Source of the DNA: GWC2-40-17 sp035400705
GTDB taxonomy: Bacteria; Patescibacteriota; Patescibacteriia; Magasanikbacterales; UBA10003
Assembly (NCBI GenBank): GCA_035400705.1
Contig: DAOMZV010000006.1
Coordinates: 1 to 37,430 of the forward strand
Reading direction: 5' to 3'
DNA length: 37,430 bases
The notes under the pieces were generated by a model. It was given only the letters and a program-made list of their open reading frames with translations. It had not been told where the DNA came from and did no database searches. This document shows, in pieces, positions 33,049 to 37,430 of this stretch; position 1 is the first letter of the stretch; each line of letters opens with the position of its first letter. A program made the translations under genes and the position numbers.

Positions 33049-33831
33049 TTAAGTTACTATTTCACAACCATTTTTAGTCACGACTACAGTATGTTCAAAG
33101 TGGGCTGAAAAAGATTGATCAGCTGTTTTAATTGCAAAGCCATCATCGCCATCAATAACTCTCCAGGTACCCAAATTAACCATTGGCTCAATAGCCAAAA
33201 CCATACCTTCTTTAATTTCAATTCTATTAGAAGCTGGCTCATAATAATTAGGAATAGCTGGGGCTTCATGAACAGCATAACCCACCCCATGACCAACTAA
33301 ATCACGAACAATCCCATAATTATATTTAGAAACATATTTTTCTATCACCCGACCAATATCACTAATTCTATGACCGGGCTTAACTTGCTTAATACCCAAA
33401 TATAAAGATTTTTTAGTTACTTCTAAAAGTTTAGTCACCTCTTTAGAAATTTTGCCCACCGGAACAGTAGTGGCGGTATCAGTAAAAAAACCGTTCTTCG
33501 CTGGATATTCAATACCAATATCTAAACTAATAATTGATCCCTCTTCTAATTTTCTAGCTGGTAAAGCCGGTGCGTGGACAACTTCATTATTAATAGAAGT
33601 GCATAAAATTGTCGGATAGGCTGGTCCACCACCACCTCGATAACCCTTAAAAGCTGGTTTGGCTCCATATTGTCTTATCAACTCTTCAGCTTTTAGTTCC
33701 AAATCGGCTGTGGTTATACCCGGTTTAACCATGGTAGCTAATTCTTGTAAAATTAAGCCTAAAATTTTACCACCTTCTTTAATTTTGGCAATCGCTTCCG
33801 GAGTTTTAATTGTGATAATTTCATCTTTCAT
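33049..33831 (-). CDS. map: Methionine aminopeptidase type I
   Basis: Removes the N-terminal Met from new proteins. 260 aa. The pita-bread metal ligands are all present: Asp in SLDIGIE, Asp in FFTDTATT, His in GHGVGYAVHE, Glu in AIEPMV and Glu in FEHTVVV. There is no N-terminal extension. A sigma70-type promoter puts the transcription start 2 bases before the ATG, so the mRNA is nearly leaderless. It follows adk as in most bacteria but is separated from it by a terminator, and ruvX, not infA, comes next. Confidence 0.97.
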   Translation of the reverse strand: MKDEIITIKTPEAIAKIKEGGKILGLILQELATMVKPGITTADLELKAEELIRQYGAKPAFKGYRGGGGPAYPTILCTSINNEVVHAPALPARKLEEGSIISLDIGIEYPAKNGFFTDTATTVPVGKISKEVTKLLEVTKKSLYLGIKQVKPGHRISDIGRVIEKYVSKYNYGIVRDLVGHGVGYAVHEAPAIPNYYEPASNRIEIKEGMVLAIEPMVNLGTWRVIDGDDGFAIKTADQSFSAHFEHTVVVTKNGCEIVT

Positions 33832-33839
33832 ATTTTCTT

Positions 33840-33868
33840 ATTTTAGCCTAATTTTAAACTTATGACAA
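33840..33868 (-). promoter_or_regulatory. Promoter of map-ruvX-recO-asnS, nearly leaderless
   Basis: Minus-strand TTGTCA (33868-33863) and TAAAAT (33845-33840) are separated by 17 bases. The predicted start near 33833 leaves 2 bases before the map ATG. Confidence 0.7.
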
Positions 33869-33882
33869 GGACAGAAAAATTT

Positions 33883-33911
33883 AAAAGTCCCCGGGCAAGG
33901 GGGACTTTTTT
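33883..33911 (-). terminator. Intrinsic terminator of adk
   Basis: AAAAGTCCCC (33883-33892) pairs with GGGGACTTTT (33900-33909) around a 7-base loop. It overlaps the end of adk and separates it from map. Confidence 0.85.
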
Positions 33912-34584
33912 ATTTAACTACTTCTTCAACTACCTCTTGAAAAACCTGTTCTATACTGCCATTACCATCCACTTCTTTAACAAAATTCTGATCAATTTTT
34001 TTAAATTCTTCAACAACCGGAGCTAAAGCCTTTTCTCCCTGATCTAAAATTCTTTTCTTAAAAATTTCTTGATTCTTATCATCAAACCTCTTTTTTAATA
34101 ATCCCGAACATTTAGGACAAATAGTCCAATCTTTTGTCTCCTCGGTATAAGGAATATTAAATCCGCAAACAGAGCAAACGCGTCGATAGCTTAAACGTAT
34201 CCAGGATTCTTCCTCGCTAAGCCTTAACCAAAATACTAGTAAATCATTCAAAAAGTTTTTTTCGGTAAAAAATTTTAAAAATTCTGAAGCTTGAGAGGCA
34301 CGACGAATAGCTCCGTCCAAAACGACACCTCGGCCTTGTTTTAGATATTCGGTAATTGCTTCAAAAACTAATTTGTAAATTAACCAGTCAGCCACCATCT
34401 CTCCCTTATCTATTTTTTCCGCTTCGATTATTTCTTCGGTAGAATATTTTTCTTTGTGCTCTAGTAATTTACGCAACAATTCACCAGTAGAAATATGGTG
34501 GTAATTAAATTTTTCAGCTAACAATTCGGCTTGAGTACCCTTTCCAGACCCGGGAGGACCCAAAAAAATGATTATTTTTTTCAT
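33910..34584 (-). CDS. adk: Adenylate kinase with zinc-binding lid and altered DGFPR motif
   Basis: Interconverts AMP, ADP and ATP. 224 aa. The P-loop GPPGSGKGT (9-17) is intact. The lid carries four cysteines (137, 140, 156, 159), the zinc-binding form. The usual AMP-site motif LDGFPRT reads LDGAIRRA (89-96), keeping Asp and Arg but losing Phe and Pro. The lid-edge Arg pair in LSYRRVC is kept. It lies between secY and map as usual, but with its own promoter and terminator. The 36-nt leader starts with a hairpin. Confidence 0.9.
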   Translation of the reverse strand: MKKIIIFLGPPGSGKGTQAELLAEKFNYHHISTGELLRKLLEHKEKYSTEEIIEAEKIDKGEMVADWLIYKLVFEAITEYLKQGRGVVLDGAIRRASQASEFLKFFTEKNFLNDLLVFWLRLSEEESWIRLSYRRVCSVCGFNIPYTEETKDWTICPKCSGLLKKRFDDKNQEIFKKRILDQGEKALAPVVEEFKKIDQNFVKEVDGNGSIEQVFQEVVEEVVK

Positions 34585-34595
34585 GTAACATAGAT

Positions 34596-34617
34596 TAAAG
34601 AGCCCTTGAGCTCTTTG
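34596..34617 (-). promoter_or_regulatory. 5'-terminal hairpin in the adk leader
   Basis: AAAGAGC pairs with GCTCTTT around a loop of 6-8 bases. On the minus strand it begins about 3 bases after the predicted start, so it could cap and stabilise the mRNA. Confidence 0.5.
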
Positions 34618-34626
34618 AACAAAAAA

Positions 34627-34655
34627 ATTATATCACCAACAAAAAAGTTTAGCAA
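34627..34655 (-). promoter_or_regulatory. Promoter of adk
   Basis: Minus-strand TTGCTA (34655-34650) and TATAAT (34632-34627) are separated by 17 bases. The predicted start is near 34620, 36 bases before the ATG. Confidence 0.7.
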
Positions 34656-34682
34656 GAGCAAAAGACCAAAACAAAATTAGTC

Positions 34683-34718
34683 ATCATAAAACCCCCGCAA
34701 CAACGGGGGTTTTATGAT
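34683..34718 (-). terminator. Terminator of the spc ribosomal-protein operon after secY
   Basis: A perfect 15-bp hairpin pairs 34683-34697 with 34704-34718 around a 6-base loop, with CCCCCG/CGGGGG at its tip and TTTT within the 3' arm. It marks the operon end, 9 bases past the secY stop. Confidence 0.8.
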
Positions 34719-34726
34719 ATAAAAAA

Positions 34727-36001
34727 CTAATAGTGTTCGTACTCTCTCATGGTCATTTGCGACTCGACCTGTTTAACAATTTCAATTACCACCGAAACAA
34801 CGATCAATAAAGAAGTTCCACCAATAACCATAGATTGATTACCAGTTACCCCCTTAACTACCAAAGGCAAAATAGCAATAGTACCTAAAAATAACGAACT
34901 GGCCAACAAAATTCTATTCATTATGTATTGTAAATACCCAGAAGTTAATTTGCCAGGTCTAACACCAGGAATAAAACCGCCCTGTTTCTGTAAATTTTCA
35001 GCAATTTTTTGAGGATGAAAAATAACTGCAGTATAAAAGTAGGTAAATCCAACTACCAAGACAAAGTATAAAACGGCGTAAAAAATTGAATTATTAAACA
35101 ACTGTATTGTTCCTTGGGCTAAATGGGCCAACCAAGCAGTTTTAACCTTTAAAAAGAATTGAGCTACCATTGGAGGAAAGAGGATAATAGAAATAGCAAA
35201 AATAATTGGAATAACGCCAGCCATATTCACTCTTAAAGGTAAGTGGGTGTTAGAACCGCCATAAGTTTTGTTACCTCTAACTTGTTTAGCGTAAACAACA
35301 GGAATGTTTCTTTGAGCCTCGGTTACAAAAACCACACCTACTACTGTAATAATAGCAATAATAGCATACAAAATCACTTGAAATAATTGGTCCCTATCAA
35401 AAGTTAAAAACATCTGCTGCATTTTAGAAGGCAAAGAAGAGATAATACCAGCAAAAATCAAAATTGAAATACCATTACCAATGCCTTTTTCCGAGATAAG
35501 TTCTCCTAGCCACATTAAAAAAACAGTTCCAGCAGTAATAGTTATCATGGTAGTCATCAACTGAAAAACCGACAAATCAGAAATTATGCCACGACCGGAT
35601 TGTCTCAAAAGCATAATCATACCATAAGACTGTAAAAAGGCTAAAGGCACGCTTAACCAACGAGTGTATTGGTTGATACGTTTTTGACCAGCTTCCCCTT
35701 CTTTAGACATTTCTTCTAAGCTAGGAATAATCATGGCTAACAATTGAAAAATAATGGAAGCGGTAATATAAGGACCAACACCAAGCATTACTACAGAAAA
35801 ATTTTCCATAGTACCACCAGAAAAAACATTCATTAAACCCAATAATTGATTGGATTCAAAAAATCTTCTTAAGGCAATAACATTAACTCCGGGAATGGGA
35901 ATAAAAGTTACTAATCTAAAAATAACTAACATGACCAGAACAAAAATAATTTTATTGCGCAGGTCTTTTGTCTTCCAAATTTGAGAAATTTTTTCTAGCA
36001 T
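34727..36001 (-). CDS. secY: Protein translocase subunit SecY
   Basis: Channel of the Sec translocon in the cytoplasmic membrane. 424 aa with about ten membrane segments. The plug region follows TM1 (RFFESNQLLGLMNVFSGG), and SIIFQLLAMIIPSLEE lies in TM2. GIGNGISILIFAGI is the TM4 signature, and the basic cytoplasmic loop RNIPVVYAKQVRG is intact. It follows rplO as in the normal spc order, with a 9-bp hairpin in the 47-base space between them, and ends the operon. Confidence 0.97.
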   Translation of the reverse strand: MLEKISQIWKTKDLRNKIIFVLVMLVIFRLVTFIPIPGVNVIALRRFFESNQLLGLMNVFSGGTMENFSVVMLGVGPYITASIIFQLLAMIIPSLEEMSKEGEAGQKRINQYTRWLSVPLAFLQSYGMIMLLRQSGRGIISDLSVFQLMTTMITITAGTVFLMWLGELISEKGIGNGISILIFAGIISSLPSKMQQMFLTFDRDQLFQVILYAIIAIITVVGVVFVTEAQRNIPVVYAKQVRGNKTYGGSNTHLPLRVNMAGVIPIIFAISIILFPPMVAQFFLKVKTAWLAHLAQGTIQLFNNSIFYAVLYFVLVVGFTYFYTAVIFHPQKIAENLQKQGGFIPGVRPGKLTSGYLQYIMNRILLASSLFLGTIAILPLVVKGVTGNQSMVIGGTSLLIVVSVVIEIVKQVESQMTMREYEHY

Positions 36002-36017
36002 ATTAAGAGTTTTAAAT

Positions 36018-36042
36018 TATGCCCCGAATCTAGCGGGGCATA
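36018..36042 (-). promoter_or_regulatory. Hairpin between rplO and secY
   Basis: TATGCCCCG (36018-36026) pairs with CGGGGCATA (36034-36042), nine perfect pairs with a 7-base loop. No clear T run follows on the minus strand, so an RNA-processing or attenuating role fits better than full termination. Confidence 0.5.
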
Positions 36043-36048
36043 AATAAA

Positions 36049-36486
36049 CTAAATCACTTTACCACCAACAGCCTCAATTTTTTGCTTAGCTAACTTAGAA
36101 ACTTGACACCCAGAAATTTCCAATTTTTTCTTTAAATCACCGCCATTTAAAATTTTAATTGGACCAATTTTTTTAATCAATTTTTTTTCTAATAAGGTCT
36201 GCGGATTTATCTTTTCACCATCCTTAAAAATTGCTTGAATCTTATCTAAATTAATGGCTTCAGGACGTAATTTAAAACTTTTGAAACCTCTTAACTTAGG
36301 AGCACTGAGAAGTAAACTTCTCCAACCTTTCTGTTTTAAGCGATTTCTTCCACCAGTTCTAGCTCTTTGGCCTTTAGTACCACGCGCAGCAGTAGTACCT
36401 TTTCCAGAAGCATTGCCGCGACCAACTCTCTTGCTTTTTTTTCTAGCACCACTATTAGGTTTTAATTTATGTATAATTGTAGACAT
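36049..36486 (-). CDS. rplO: Ribosomal protein L15
   Basis: Late-assembling 50S protein. 145 aa. The basic glycine-rich N-terminus (KPNSGARKKSKRVGRGNASGKG, interrupted by small residues) and the RLKQKGW region are typical of L15. Its ATG lies 3 bases after the rpsE stop; in most bacteria rpmD (L30) lies between these two genes. Confidence 0.97.
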   Translation of the reverse strand: MSTIIHKLKPNSGARKKSKRVGRGNASGKGTTAARGTKGQRARTGGRNRLKQKGWRSLLLSAPKLRGFKSFKLRPEAINLDKIQAIFKDGEKINPQTLLEKKLIKKIGPIKILNGGDLKKKLEISGCQVSKLAKQKIEAVGGKVI

Positions 36487-36489
36487 AGT

Positions 36490-37011
36490 TTACTTTTTGC
36501 TTTTTTCGGTGCGTGGTTTCAAACTAGCTAAAGCTTTAATAGTTGCCCGCGCATTATTTACTTTATTATTAGCTCCCAACATTTTTCCTACCACATCAGG
36601 AACACCACCTAATTCCAAAACTACTCTCATAGCACCGCCAGCAATAATACCCGAACCGGCTGGGGCTGGTTTTAACAACACTTTAGCTGCTTTTTCTTTA
36701 GCTTCAACCCAATGAGGAATAGTGGTCTTGGCAAAAATTATTTTAAACAAACTCTTCTTAGCTAAACGAGTAGCTTTACTAACGGCTAATGCCACATCAG
36801 CACCCTTGGCAATACCAAAACCTAATCTTCCTTTGCGATCACCAAGAACTACGGCAGCCCGAAAACGCATTCTTTTACCACCCTTAGTAACCCTAGTTAC
36901 TCTAGCTAAGTCTAAAATGACGCTATCAAACTCTTTTTCTTCAAAAGATTTGTCTGTTTTTTCGCGTCTGTCGCCTTTACGGCCTTTAAATTGTTTTTTG
37001 TTTTCTTCCAT
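36490..37011 (-). CDS. rpsE: Ribosomal protein S5
   Basis: 30S protein involved in decoding fidelity. 173 aa. A charged N-terminal stretch (1-25) precedes the double-stranded-RNA-binding S5 domain, with VTRVTKGGKRMRFRAAVV and GRLGFGIAKGADV. The C-terminal domain begins LLKPAPAGSGIIAGG. Standard spc position between rplR and rplO. Confidence 0.97.
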   Translation of the reverse strand: MEENKKQFKGRKGDRREKTDKSFEEKEFDSVILDLARVTRVTKGGKRMRFRAAVVLGDRKGRLGFGIAKGADVALAVSKATRLAKKSLFKIIFAKTTIPHWVEAKEKAAKVLLKPAPAGSGIIAGGAMRVVLELGGVPDVVGKMLGANNKVNNARATIKALASLKPRTEKSKK

Positions 37012-37020
37012 AAGATTATA

Positions 37021-37389
37021 TTAAAACTGTAATCCACCAACCCTAGCCCCTTCGGCTACGGCTTTTACTCTACCATGAAAAGCAAAACCACCGCGATCAA
37101 AACAAATAGTGGTAATTTTTTTCTCTAAAGCTTTTTTAGCTAATTCCAAGCCAGCTTCATAAGCCTCGGCTGTTTTGCTTTTAAAAGGATTATCTTTGCT
37201 AATTTTAACCTTACGACTAGTGGCGGCGACTAAAGTCTTTTTAGCTTCATCATCAATCAGTTGCAAAGTAACATACTTTAAACTTTTTCTGACTGACAAA
37301 CGAGGCTTGGCGGCAGTGCCAAAAATTTTAGCCCTAACTCTTCTATGTCGTCTTGCTAATTTTTCTAATTTTTCTTTCGTGCTATTCAT
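37021..37389 (-). CDS. rplR: Ribosomal protein L18
   Basis: 5S rRNA-binding 50S protein. 122 aa. A basic N-terminus (RRHRRVRAKIFGT) is followed by KPRLSVRKSLKYV and the C-terminal FDRGGFAFHGRVKAVAEGAR, the L18 signature. Standard spc position between rplF and rpsE. Confidence 0.97.
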   Translation of the reverse strand: MNSTKEKLEKLARRHRRVRAKIFGTAAKPRLSVRKSLKYVTLQLIDDEAKKTLVAATSRKVKISKDNPFKSKTAEAYEAGLELAKKALEKKITTICFDRGGFAFHGRVKAVAEGARVGGLQF

Positions 37390-37402
37390 AGATATTTATC
37401 TT

Positions 37403-37430
37403 TTAAGAAGATTTAGTTGCGGTTTTTCCA
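37403..37430 (-). CDS. rplF: Ribosomal protein L6, last eight codons only
   Basis: The minus strand from the window edge reads GKTATKSS and then TAA (37405-37403), which resembles the basic C-terminus of L6. The position directly upstream of rplR is that of rplF in the spc operon. Too little is present for a call on sequence alone. Confidence 0.7.

Noticed and set aside
1..37430. CRISPR arrays, insertion sequences, phage genes or toxin-antitoxin pairs
   Set aside because: No regular direct repeats with spacers, transposase motifs, terminal inverted repeats, phage structural genes or paired small toxin genes were recognised on either strand.

Overview
The window reads as a chromosomal segment of an AT-rich bacterium of the Candidate Phyla Radiation (Patescibacteria). 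The clearest marker is the ribosomal-protein operon at the right end. rpsE is followed by rplO after only 3 bases, so rpmD (L30), which normally sits between them, is absent; loss of L30 is a known hallmark of CPR bacteria. Short intergenic spaces, few Shine-Dalgarno sequences, several probably leaderless mRNAs and a secreted pilin-like/lytic-transglycosylase protein fit the same picture. A run of 100 N (7444-7543) shows that this is a scaffold with one assembly gap.

Layout. 1-2341 (minus): a sugar phosphomutase and a truncated murD, overlapping by 4 bases. 2479-10302 (plus): a tight operon of clpC, a small membrane protein, a membrane-anchored beta-propeller protein, a DsbA-like thiol oxidoreductase, a cysteine-rich pilin-like/lytic-transglycosylase protein broken by the gap, and radA. 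10303-10590 has no protein gene but holds a consensus promoter, a folded RNA of about 170 nt closed by a 14-bp helix, and a terminator; I do not recognise this RNA and consider it the most interesting item. 10591-13889 (minus): recG, an unknown gene, tRNA-Arg(GCG), a small membrane protein and tRNA-Val(CAC). 13991-20705 (plus): an LCP-family protein, der, pth, dprA, then topA from its own promoter. 20790-21269 (minus): a secreted cysteine-rich protein with an attenuator-like leader. 21464-22945 (plus): a ppGpp synthetase/hydrolase lacking the C-terminal ACT region. 22975-24651 (minus): parA-parB. 24699-25806 (plus): tRNA-Leu(CAA), a membrane metallophosphoesterase and tRNA-Met(CAU). 25839-29533 (minus): aspS-scpA-scpB-D,D-carboxypeptidase. 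29638-30606 (plus): an unknown protein with probable repeated winged-helix units and a coiled coil. 30656-33831 (minus): map-ruvX-recO-asnS. 33910-34584 (minus): adk. 34727-37430 (minus): end of the spc ribosomal operon (rplF, rplR, rpsE, rplO, secY).

How the genes fit together. Most of the window is housekeeping: translation, secretion, chromosome partition and condensation (parAB, scpAB), recombination and DNA uptake (radA, recG, recO, ruvX, dprA, topA), and cell wall (murD, LCP protein, D,D-carboxypeptidase). The accessory interest lies in the envelope module after clpC, where a thiol oxidase sits next to a protein with 12 exported cysteines, and in three unknown genes (12747-13127, 20790-21269, 29638-30606). 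These three look richer in GC than their neighbours, and each has its own terminator. All functional calls come from reading motifs by eye; no database search was run.
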